Position numbers and translations under genes: made by a program. From an uncultured Clostridia bacterium (GTDB lineage: Bacteria > Bacillota > Clostridia > Christensenellales > Aristaeellaceae), in assembly GCA_946534455.1 (NCBI GenBank), contig CAMNCR010000053.1:1-5929 (forward strand): a stretch of DNA of 5,929 bases, in the 5' to 3' direction. Of the stretch, positions 1-5,644 are shown piece after piece (position 1 is the first letter of the stretch; each line of letters opens with the position of its first letter). Under the pieces are notes generated by a model that made no database searches, had not been told where the DNA came from, and saw nothing but the letters and a program-made list of their open reading frames with translations.

Positions 1-97
1 TGACCTCTCTGTCTCTGTTGCCATATCTGCTCTGCGCGGAACAGATCCACAGTCTATCGTACATTTCATGACTTTTCCAGCCTATTTTTCAGAAAAC

Positions 98-103
98 GGA
101 GGA
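98..103 (+). promoter_or_regulatory. Ribosome binding site deciding the M28 peptidase start
   Basis: GGAGGA lies six bases before the ATG at 110. The in-frame ATG at 68 has no Shine-Dalgarno sequence, and the 14 residues it would add do not look like a signal peptide, so translation is placed at 110. Confidence 0.85.
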
Positions 104-109
104 CCCAAT

Positions 110-1342
110 ATGAACCGAATCAAGCTGCAGGAAATCTTTGACCGGACCGCGTTTCCGCATACCAGCGGAACGGCGGAGGAGCTGAAAACCGCGGAGTACC
201 TGAAGGCGCTCTGCCAGGAGCTTGGAGCGGAAGCGCACCTGGAGGCTTTCCGGGTCCCCATGGCGGACATGGAAGCCTGTTCGGTCACGGCGGACGGCGG
301 GGAAATCCCCTGCAAAGCCTTCTACGGGTGCGGCAGCGGGGACACGGAAGGCGAGCTGTACCATATGCCTTCCCTGGATCCGGTCTCCCTGGCCGGCGCA
401 CGGGATCGGATCGTACTTCTGGAAACGCAGGGGATCGGCTTCTTCGGCTACCAGGATCTTGTCAGGGCCGGAGCAAAGGGCATCCTCTTCCAGTACGGCA
501 ATATGTTTTATCCGCAGCAGGATATCGATCAGCGGGATCTGCGGGAGCATGTCCGGGGTGACGCCGGGAAGCTTCTTTGCGCGATGATCCATTCCTCCTC
601 CGCGGTGAAGCTTGTCCGGAGCGGAGCCCGGAACATCCGGATTTCTGTTCGCCAGCACGAATATGACGGGGAATCCCATAACGTCATTGCCGAGCTTCCC
701 GGGAAACGGGATGAATGGATTACCCTGTCGGCGCATTACGATTCCACTTCCCTGTCCAACGGCGCATATGACAACATGACCGGCTGCGCGGGGCTGCTGG
801 GCGTGATGGAGGCTCTGCGGAATACCGGGCGCAATTACGGCCTGCGTTTTCTCTTCTGCGGCAGCGAGGAGCGGGGGCTGCTCGGTTCCAAGGCCTATGT
901 GCGGGATCATCAGAAGGAGCTGGAGAACACCGTTCTGAACATCAATCTGGATATGATCGGCACCCTCATGGGGAAGTTCATTGCCCGGGTTTCCGCGGAG
1001 GAGGCCCTGGCTCACTATCTGTCCTACATGGGCGCGGAGCTGGGCTTCCCGGTCGCGGCAAAAACCGGCGTCTATTCCAGCGATTCCACTCCCTTCGCCG
1101 ACAGCGGCGTCCCTGCGGTTTCCCTGGCCCGGATTGCCAGCCCCAATGTGGCCCCGATCCACTGCCGGTATGATACCAGCGAGGTTCTTTCCATGGAGCA
1201 GCTGCAGAGGGACATCGATTTTATTGCGGAGTTTACCCGCCGAATGGCCTGTGCTGCCTGCTGCCCGGTCAGCCGGGAGATCCCGGAAAGCGTGAAAAAG
1301 GAACTGGATGAGTATCTGTTCAGAAAGAGGAAGCCGGACTGA
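110..1342 (+). CDS. M28-family zinc metallopeptidase (aminopeptidase-like)
   Basis: The protein has 410 residues and is a di-zinc exopeptidase of the M28 (aminopeptidase Y/S) family, expected to remove N-terminal residues from peptides. The complete M28 active-site set is visible: H209 and D211 in SAHYDST, bridging D221 in AYDNMTG, catalytic E253 and metal-binding E254 in GSEERGLLGS, D281 in NLDMIG and H351 in IHCRYDT. By family analogy D211 orients the catalytic Glu. Residues about 85-180 (around AGAKGILFQYG) resemble the PA domain often inserted in this family. No signal peptide or membrane segment is seen, so it is probably cytosolic, unlike many PA-containing M28 enzymes that are exported. 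The C-terminal tail has a cysteine cluster (C381, C384, C385) and a basic end (FRKRKPD). It converges with the fucosidase gene 48 bases downstream. Substrate preference cannot be read from the sequence. Confidence 0.9.
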   Translation: MNRIKLQEIFDRTAFPHTSGTAEELKTAEYLKALCQELGAEAHLEAFRVPMADMEACSVTADGGEIPCKAFYGCGSGDTEGELYHMPSLDPVSLAGARDRIVLLETQGIGFFGYQDLVRAGAKGILFQYGNMFYPQQDIDQRDLREHVRGDAGKLLCAMIHSSSAVKLVRSGARNIRISVRQHEYDGESHNVIAELPGKRDEWITLSAHYDSTSLSNGAYDNMTGCAGLLGVMEALRNTGRNYGLRFLFCGSEERGLLGSKAYVRDHQKELENTVLNINLDMIGTLMGKFIARVSAEEALAHYLSYMGAELGFPVAAKTGVYSSDSTPFADSGVPAVSLARIASPNVAPIHCRYDTSEVLSMEQLQRDIDFIAEFTRRMACAACCPVSREIPESVKKELDEYLFRKRKPD

Positions 1343-1389
1343 TCCCCGGGGCGCATTTCATTGCCGGATTATGTCTCACTTTCAGTTTC

Positions 1390-1413
1390 ATCAGGAACAC
1401 CCGCTGTCCTGAT
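1390..1413. repeat. Small inverted repeat over the fucosidase stop codon
   Basis: ATCAGGA at 1390-1396 and TCCTGAT at 1407-1413 are exact inverse complements around a ten-base loop. The repeat overlaps the TGA of the minus-strand fucosidase gene. Neither side is followed by a T-run, so it is not a convincing terminator. The 48 bases between the two convergent stop codons hold no better candidate. Confidence 0.35.
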
Positions 1414-2815
1414 ACACGCCAAAGAAAGCGATCGTGGGACGCACACGGGCATCATCGATCGTCAGGCGCAGGCATGCGGTCCGCAGCCCGCGGACCGGAA
1501 TGATGCGCTGATATCCGATCACCGTTCCCTGAGCAATCTTCTTCCAGCCTTCTCCGTCCGGGATTTCCAGATGGAACCGCTCGACCCGCTGGCTCTGCGA
1601 TATTTCCTCCCGCAGGACGATCCGGTCGATCGTCCGGGCGGCAGGCCAGGTCAGCGTCACGCGGACGGGCTCGCGGACTGCCCGCGGCAGATAATAGCCG
1701 TCTTCCTTCCGCAGCATGTTCCCCGCTTCGTGGCCCGGCTCCGCCGGGTCCGCTTCGATCCGGGCCTCCGGAGCAAGGTTGTCCGTATAGCACCTGCGGA
1801 TGTATTCCCCGAGCTCCCGGAGCCGCTTCACGTCCGCCTCATGGAACAGTCCCCTGCGGTCCGGCGGAATGTTCAGCAGGAATGTTGCGTTGCCGCCGAC
1901 GGACTTCTCGTAGATCTCAATCAGCTCTGAAAGCGGCCTGACCTGATCATTTTCCGCCTCGTGCCAGAACCATCCCGGCCGGATCGAGGTGTTGACCTCC
2001 GCCGGGTACCAGACCAGATCCGTTTCCTCCGCCAGAATCTCCCGGCTCCCCAGATCCTGATCCTGCGCGCGGATCGGCCGCAGCCTGAAGGCTTCGTCCT
2101 CCGTCTGCTGGCTCAGGGAGGCGATCTTTTCCGTATCCATGGTGCGCCGGGGCACGACGCTCCATTCGGATGTCCGGGTCTGCCCCGCTTCGTTGCCACA
2201 CCACCGGATATCCGGCCCGCATACGTGGATGCAGGCCTCCGGCTGCAGCCTCCGGATGGTTTCGTAATACCGCGGCCAGTCGTAGCACTGCTTCTTCCCG
2301 TTCGCGCCTTCCCCGCAGGCGCCGTCAAACCATACGCTGCGGATCGGTCCGTATCCGCTCAGCAGCTCGGTCAGCTGGCTGACGAAATAATCGTCATAGG
2401 CCTTTCCCGTACCATACCGCGAATCATGCCGGTCCCAGGGCGAAAGGTACACCCCGAACTGCAGTCCCGCCCGCGCGCACGCCTCCGATACCTCCCGTAC
2501 CACGTCCCCCCTGCCCCCGCGGAAGGGGCTGGCGGCGACGGTATGATCCGTATACCGGCTGGGCCAGAGGCAGAAGCCATCGTGATGCTTGCAGGTCAGA
2601 ATCAGCCCCTTCATCCCCGCCGCCTGAATGCTCCGCACCCATTGTCCGGCATCCAGCCCGGAGGGGTTGAAAACCGACGGATCCTCGGATCCGTCCCCCC
2701 ATTCCCGGTCCGTAAAGGTATTCACCGTAAAATGCACAAACGCATAAAATGCCATCTGCTGCAGCGCGATCTGCCGGGGTGAGGGCACCACCTGAATCAG
2801 CTGTTCATCTCTCAT
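1391..2815 (-). CDS. GH29 alpha-L-fucosidase
   Basis: The protein has 474 residues. It should hydrolyse terminal alpha-linked L-fucose from glycans with retention of configuration. The N-terminal barrel carries GH29 landmarks: AFVHFTVNTFTDREWG (residues 25-40, H28), CKHHDGFCLWPS (75-86, H77/H78), FGVYLSPWD (120-128) and VWFDG (161-165), with D164 as the expected nucleophile. Glu209 in CGNEAG is the likely acid/base by analogy with subfamily B enzymes; E217 in TSEW is the alternative. These motifs point to GH29-B, whose members prefer alpha-1,3/1,4-fucose on Lewis-type structures. Residues about 345-474 form a C-terminal beta-sandwich resembling an F5/8 type C domain (EEISQSQRVERFHLEI). The length is full for this architecture. 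No signal peptide is visible, so it probably acts in the cytosol on imported oligosaccharides. AGGA lies about ten bases before the ATG. Confidence 0.93.
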   Translation of the reverse strand: MRDEQLIQVVPSPRQIALQQMAFYAFVHFTVNTFTDREWGDGSEDPSVFNPSGLDAGQWVRSIQAAGMKGLILTCKHHDGFCLWPSRYTDHTVAASPFRGGRGDVVREVSEACARAGLQFGVYLSPWDRHDSRYGTGKAYDDYFVSQLTELLSGYGPIRSVWFDGACGEGANGKKQCYDWPRYYETIRRLQPEACIHVCGPDIRWCGNEAGQTRTSEWSVVPRRTMDTEKIASLSQQTEDEAFRLRPIRAQDQDLGSREILAEETDLVWYPAEVNTSIRPGWFWHEAENDQVRPLSELIEIYEKSVGGNATFLLNIPPDRRGLFHEADVKRLRELGEYIRRCYTDNLAPEARIEADPAEPGHEAGNMLRKEDGYYLPRAVREPVRVTLTWPAARTIDRIVLREEISQSQRVERFHLEIPDGEGWKKIAQGTVIGYQRIIPVRGLRTACLRLTIDDARVRPTIAFFGVYQDSGCS

Positions 2816-2834
2816 CTCTTTTTATTCCTTCCCG

Positions 2835-2862
2835 ATTTCCGGCCGGAGCGCGAACCGGAAAT
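2835..2862. repeat. Inverted repeat in the fucosidase leader
   Basis: ATTTCCGG at 2835-2842 and CCGGAAAT at 2855-2862 are an exact 8-bp inverted repeat with a 12-base spacer. It lies just upstream of the fucosidase ribosome binding site (about 2826-2829). It could be an operator or an RNA hairpin affecting initiation. No U-tract follows, so it is not a terminator. Confidence 0.4.
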
Positions 2863-2920
2863 GATCCAATCCTTCATGGAGGCGCTGCCCTGAGCGTCCG
2901 CCCGCTCCGGGGGATTCCCA

Positions 2921-2949
2921 TTGACGTGCAGCAGCCTCGTCATTATACT
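2921..2949 (+). promoter_or_regulatory. Sigma-A-like promoter for the ferredoxin-fused reductase gene
   Basis: TTGACG at 2921-2926 and TATACT at 2944-2949 are separated by exactly 17 bases; each hexamer matches the consensus at five of six positions. Transcription would begin near 2956, giving a leader of about 190 bases before the TTG start at 3144. Confidence 0.7.
2942..2947 (-). promoter_or_regulatory. Possible -10 element for the fucosidase gene
   Basis: The minus strand reads a perfect TATAAT here, which would start transcription near 2935 and give a leader of about 120 bases to the fucosidase ATG. No good -35 hexamer lies 16-18 bases upstream; that position falls in the CCGGA/TCCGG palindrome at 2955-2973. 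If the element is real, the promoter is likely activator-dependent. It overlaps the rightward -10, so the two could compete for polymerase. Confidence 0.4.
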
Positions 2950-2954
2950 TGTTT

Positions 2955-2973
2955 CCGGAGTCATGATTTCCGG
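2955..2973. promoter_or_regulatory. Operator-like imperfect palindrome
   Basis: CCGGAGTCATGATTTCCGG has CCGGA and TCCGG arms around a central TCATGA that is itself palindromic, though off-centre by half a base. It begins at the predicted start of rightward transcription and occupies the -35 position of the leftward TATAAT. That is a suitable place for one regulator to repress one gene and activate or repress the other. No regulator gene is in the window. Confidence 0.35.
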
Positions 2974-3130
2974 GCCTCTGAGGACCTTTCCGTCCGGAGC
3001 ATATCACACAGTATACCGAAAAAAGCATGGCTCTTCCAGTCTGATGATGGTTTTCCGCTGCCTGTCGCCCCGGCTCCGGCTGGGCCAGAGCGGATCCTGT
3101 TACAGTGCATCGGACAGAGTGCGATTTTAG

Positions 3131-3135
3131 GGAGG
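3131..3135 (+). promoter_or_regulatory. Ribosome binding site selecting a TTG start
   Basis: GGAGG lies eight bases before TTG at 3144. The upstream in-frame GTG at 3105 has no comparable site and would place GGAGG inside the coding region. Starting at 3144 gives the usual aldo/keto reductase N-terminus (MKLRRLGKTNLMVSEVGFGG). Confidence 0.85.
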
Positions 3136-3143
3136 AATTTAAC

Positions 3144-4286
3144 TTGAAACTGCGGAGACTGGGAAAGACGAACCTGATGGTCAGCGAGGTCGGCTTTGGC
3201 GGAGAATGGCTGGAAAGGCATCCGGAGGAGCATTCCATTCAGCTGATCCGGCACGCGCATGAAAAGGGAATCAATATCATCGACTGCTGGATGCCGGATC
3301 CCAAGTCCAGGGATATCATCGGGAAGGCAATCGCGGACTGCAGGGAGGACTGGATCGTTCAGGGACATATCGGATCCACCTGGCAAAACGGTCAGTATGT
3401 CCGAACCCGGGATATGAAGGAAGTCGTTCCGGCCTTTGAGGACCTGCTTAAGCGCCTTGGCGGCGGATATATCGATCTGGGCATGATCCATTACGTCGAC
3501 TCTCAGGACGACTGGGATACCTGTATGAGCACCGCCTATATCCAGTATGTCCGGGAGCTGCATGAGAAGGGCATCATCCGGCACATCGGGCTGAGCACCC
3601 ACAACCCCCGCATCGCGAAAATCGCGGCGGAAACGGATTTTATCGAAATGATTCTCTTCAGCATCAACCCTGCCTTCGATATGAAGCCGGCCAGCGAAGA
3701 CCTGATGACCATGTTCGGAGACTATGATGAACAGCTGAAGGGAATCGATCCGGAGCGGGAAGCCCTGTACCGCCTGTGCGAAACCCGGGATATCGGGATC
3801 ACCGTGATGAAGGGCTTCTTCGGCGGCGCGCTGCTGGACGAAAAGCGTTCTCCCTTCGGGGTGGCCTTCACCCCGGCGCAGCTGATCCACTATGCCCTGA
3901 CCCGTCCGGCCGTCTGCTCCATCCTCTGCGGATATGACACGGCGGAGCAGGTGGATCAGGCCGCGGCCTACGAATCCGCGACTCCGGAGGAAAGGGATTA
4001 CGCTTCCGTGCTCGCCTCCGCGCCGCTTCATTCCTACGCCGGGCAATGCACCTACTGCGGCCACTGCCAGCCCTGTCCCATGGGGATCGACATTGCCATG
4101 GTGAACAAGTTTTATGACCTGGCAACGCAGCAGGAAAGCGTACCCGAAAGCATTCGTGCTCATTACGCCGGCCTGGGCACAACCGCTTCCGCCTGTATCG
4201 GCTGCCAGAGCTGTGAGGCACGCTGCCCGTTCGGCGTGAAGATTGCCAGGCGCATGGCTGACGCGAAGGAGCTGTTCGGTCTCTGA
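3144..4286 (+). CDS. Aldo/keto reductase-fold protein with C-terminal 2[4Fe-4S] ferredoxin domain
   Basis: The protein has 380 residues, read from TTG at 3144. Residues 1-20 are the first strand of the aldo/keto reductase barrel; later landmarks are NIIDCW (44-49), IGKAI (59-63), LGMIHYVD (112-119), RHIGLSTHNP (146-155), VMKGFFGG (221-228) and LCGYDTAEQVDQA (261-273). Two ferredoxin-type motifs follow: CTYCGHCQPCP (C302, C305, C308, C311) and CIGCQSCEARCP (C351, C354, C357, C361), enough for two 4Fe-4S clusters. The catalytic tetrad is incomplete: Asp47 and His116 remain, but the Tyr position falls in WMPDP and the Lys position in VQGHIG. It is therefore probably a redox or electron-transfer enzyme of the COG1453-like group with changed chemistry. 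It is cytosolic, with no signal peptide. Its promoter region is shared with the divergent fucosidase gene. Substrate is unknown. Confidence 0.88.
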   Translation: MKLRRLGKTNLMVSEVGFGGEWLERHPEEHSIQLIRHAHEKGINIIDCWMPDPKSRDIIGKAIADCREDWIVQGHIGSTWQNGQYVRTRDMKEVVPAFEDLLKRLGGGYIDLGMIHYVDSQDDWDTCMSTAYIQYVRELHEKGIIRHIGLSTHNPRIAKIAAETDFIEMILFSINPAFDMKPASEDLMTMFGDYDEQLKGIDPEREALYRLCETRDIGITVMKGFFGGALLDEKRSPFGVAFTPAQLIHYALTRPAVCSILCGYDTAEQVDQAAAYESATPEERDYASVLASAPLHSYAGQCTYCGHCQPCPMGIDIAMVNKFYDLATQQESVPESIRAHYAGLGTTASACIGCQSCEARCPFGVKIARRMADAKELFGL

Positions 4287-4386
4287 GCACGGGATTTTTG
4301 CCCTGTGTTCTCATGGACGGATGATGAAGGAAGAGGATTTGATCACACGGCAGCGAGCCATGGCCCGGTCAGCCCAAAGAGCCTTC

Positions 4387-4420
4387 AGGCGGAGCGATGC
4401 AATCATCGCTCCGCCTGTTT
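4387..4420 (+). terminator. Hairpin terminator after the ferredoxin-fused reductase gene
   Basis: AGGCGGAGCGATG (4387-4399) and CATCGCTCCGCCT (4404-4416) form a perfect 13-bp stem with a CAAT loop, followed by GTTTC. The stem is strong but the T-tract is short, so termination efficiency is uncertain. It sits between convergent stop codons at 4286 and 4467 and may also block read-through from the minus strand, although that side lacks a T-run. Confidence 0.65.
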
Positions 4421-4466
4421 CATGTCCCTTCTCCGGCACTGAATCAGCATTGCGGATCCGGAAGGA

Positions 4467-5321
4467 TCATTTTCCGAAAGCGTCCTGATGCTGGTTCGGG
4501 CTGGCCCGCTTCCCGATCTCCGGAAAACGGTGTTCCAGCGCGGCCCTGGATATTTCGATATCCTCCGCCGCTTCCTCCGGCGTTGTGCATCCCACGGTGA
4601 CCAGGTCGCAGGGGCGAATCGTGTTCCAGCTGAAATTCAGGCCGACATAGGGCGTCGTCCGGCCCGCCGCCATCGGCTTAATCGTCATGACGGGCTTTTT
4701 CGCCTGATGGATGATGGACGCAACCGTTTCAATCTCCACCTGCATCATGAACCCCATGCAGTTATAGATCTGAATATAGGTTTCCACATCATATCCGTTT
4801 TCATCCGAATAGGTAATGAGCTCCGGCATATGGGCGGACAGGCCGGGAATCATTCCCTCCTGCCGGATCATGTCCGTGTAGTCCTCCAGCCGGACGATCT
4901 GATGCAGGTTCTTGTTCACCAGCTGCTCCGCGCTGGAATGATGCAGCAGACAGAATGTCGCTCCGCATTCCCGGCTGCGGTGAATGGTTGCCCGGGCCTC
5001 CCGGCGTCCCGCCTCGCTGTCATCCACGTTGATAATGGGCGTATCGATCAGAATCATGCGCTTTCCCGTTCGTTCCTGCGCCTCCCGGACCGCCTCCTGC
5101 ATCACCCTTTCCTGCTGCAGCGGGCCCATGATCGTATCCACGCCCTCCTCCAGGAAAACCTCCAGCATCGGAAGGACCGCCTTCCCATCCGGAAAACGAT
5201 GCTTGATCTGGTGATCCGCGGCCGGGCTGCGATGGCTCCAGCCCAGGATCCAGTTGGTTCCGATAATCATTCTCGAGAGGGAGACCCCTGCCACTTCTGT
5301 CCTCGGAAACGGATTGTTCAT
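4467..5321 (-). CDS. Aldo/keto reductase-like TIM-barrel protein, function unknown
   Basis: The protein has 284 residues. I do not recognise a named family, but the order of elements follows an aldo/keto reductase barrel: SRMIIGTNWILGWSHRS (16-32), EEGVDTIMGP (58-67), FCLLHHSS (123-130), IPGLSAHMPELI (158-169), VMTIKPMAAGRTTP (211-224) and VTVGCTTPEEAAEDI (241-255). D62 and H127/H128 sit where the catalytic Asp and His would be. The Tyr position lies in TIMGP and the Lys position in ILIDTP, so both appear to be lost. It has no cysteine-cluster motif, signal peptide or membrane segment. The start at 5321 is set by a strong AGGAGGA seven bases upstream; a longer frame from a TTG at 5393 has no such support. 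It converges with the ferredoxin-fused reductase-like gene. A distantly related isomerase, lyase or metal-dependent barrel enzyme is an alternative. Confidence 0.72.
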   Translation of the reverse strand: MNNPFPRTEVAGVSLSRMIIGTNWILGWSHRSPAADHQIKHRFPDGKAVLPMLEVFLEEGVDTIMGPLQQERVMQEAVREAQERTGKRMILIDTPIINVDDSEAGRREARATIHRSRECGATFCLLHHSSAEQLVNKNLHQIVRLEDYTDMIRQEGMIPGLSAHMPELITYSDENGYDVETYIQIYNCMGFMMQVEIETVASIIHQAKKPVMTIKPMAAGRTTPYVGLNFSWNTIRPCDLVTVGCTTPEEAAEDIEISRAALEHRFPEIGKRASPNQHQDAFGK

Positions 5322-5328
5322 ACTTCGC

Positions 5329-5335
5329 TCCTCCT
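5329..5335 (-). promoter_or_regulatory. Ribosome binding site deciding the start at 5321
   Basis: The minus strand reads AGGAGGA seven bases before the ATG at 5321. The 24 residues that an upstream TTG start would add are charged and low in hydrophobicity, and match no part of a barrel fold. Confidence 0.85.
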
Positions 5336-5397
5336 GCCTTCTGCTTCTGTTCTGCACGTCCTGATTCTTCTCTTTTTCCACAGTTCTGTTCAATCCT

Positions 5398-5416
5398 GCC
5401 GGACGTTTTGTCCGGC
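5398..5416. promoter_or_regulatory. Operator-like inverted repeat in the leader of the barrel-protein gene
   Basis: GCCGGAC (5398-5404) and GTCCGGC (5410-5416) are exact inverse complements around GTTTT. With transcription predicted to begin near 5423, the repeat covers roughly +7 to +25, a classic repressor position. It could equally form a small hairpin in the leader RNA. Its CCGGA/TCCGG arms resemble those at 2955-2973, but the spacing differs (7 versus 9 bases). Confidence 0.4.
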
Positions 5417-5429
5417 CCTTCTGCCTTCT

Positions 5430-5458
5430 ATCCTATCACATCGGCAGCCCGGCTTCAA
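5430..5458 (-). promoter_or_regulatory. Promoter for the barrel-protein gene
   Basis: On the minus strand TTGAAG (5458-5453) is followed after exactly 17 bases by TAGGAT (5435-5430), preceded by TGA, an extended -10. Transcription would begin near 5423, leaving a leader of about 100 bases before the ATG at 5321. Confidence 0.55.
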
Positions 5459-5592
5459 CTCTGTTTCCCCTTTTCTTCAGGGCCGTTGTTCCCGACTGAT
5501 CCATGAAGCCCCACCGGCGCCCCGCCCCCGACAGCCGGGCGAAGCATCCTCTCCTTCCGGGATCCCCTCCTGACGAGGGCGGATCCGGATCC
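5459..5592. other. Intergenic stretch without recognisable genes
   Basis: Together with the promoter and leader this forms a 323-base gap between 5322 and 5644. The part from 5459 to 5592 shows no ribosome binding site with a plausible frame. The only notable feature is the self-complementary doublet GGATCCGGATCC at 5581-5592, next to the terminator. Confidence 0.5.
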
Positions 5593-5632
5593 AAAAAAGC
5601 GAGGCTCTCCTTTCGGGGATGCCTCGCTTTTT
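5593..5632 (-). terminator. Bidirectional intrinsic terminator
   Basis: GCGAGGC (5599-5605) pairs with GCCTCGC (5621-5627), extended inward by about five pairs past a bulged T. The stem is flanked by six A on the left (5593-5598) and five T on the right (5628-5632). On the minus strand the hairpin ends in a six-T run and starts about a dozen bases after the stop at 5645, so it should terminate that gene. It would also stop transcription arriving from the left and so insulates the neighbouring promoter. Confidence 0.85.
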
Positions 5633-5644
5633 CAGAGCGTGCGG

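Larger units (their letters stand above)
2816..3143. other. Divergent control region between fucosidase and reductase-like gene
   Basis: This 328-base stretch separates two divergent genes and contains no supported coding sequence. It holds a strong rightward promoter, an overlapping leftward TATAAT and several CCGGA/TCCGG elements: TTTCCGG at 2836-2842, 2952-2958 and 2967-2973, TTTCCGTCCGG at 2987-2997, and the inverse CCGGAAA at 2855-2861. The rightward leader is about 190 bases, long for a simple promoter. No riboswitch or tRNA fold was recognised in it. CCGG is common in this genome's coding sequence, so part of the clustering may be composition. Confidence 0.6.

Noticed and set aside
1..97. 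Promoter for the M28 peptidase
   Set aside because: TTGCCA at 18-23 resembles a -35, but no acceptable -10 lies 16-18 bases downstream. The promoter may be outside the window or the gene may be part of a longer unit.
89..1162. 357-codon open frame on the minus strand opposite the M28 peptidase
   Set aside because: It lies wholly within a gene with complete active-site motifs. Its composition (many Gly, Arg, Gln, Pro) is that of an antisense frame in GC-rich coding DNA.
1961..2782. 273-codon plus-strand open frame opposite the fucosidase
   Set aside because: The minus strand carries clear GH29 motifs. This frame is rich in Arg and Pro and shows no recognisable domain.
2921..3130. Possible 69-codon small protein in the divergent region
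   Set aside because: It has no ribosome binding site, its start overlaps the -35 element, and its composition is unremarkable.
2749..3147. 132-codon plus-strand open frame crossing the fucosidase start and the divergent region
   Set aside because: It overlaps the fucosidase N-terminus and both promoters, and shows no domain.
2961..4163. 400-codon minus-strand open frame opposite the ferredoxin-fused reductase gene
   Set aside because: It is longer than the real gene but has no recognisable domain. It also crosses the promoter region, while the plus strand shows AKR and 4Fe-4S motifs.
4488..5573. 361-codon plus-strand open frame opposite the barrel-protein gene
   Set aside because: It is rich in His, Arg and Pro and runs through the promoter and leader of the minus-strand gene. 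It has no motif support.
5581..5592. GGATCCGGATCC doublet as a cloning or assembly scar
   Set aside because: It is only 12 bases, and GGATCC and CCGGAT strings are common in this GC-rich sequence. The surrounding sequence is natural-looking and there is no vector similarity that I can see.
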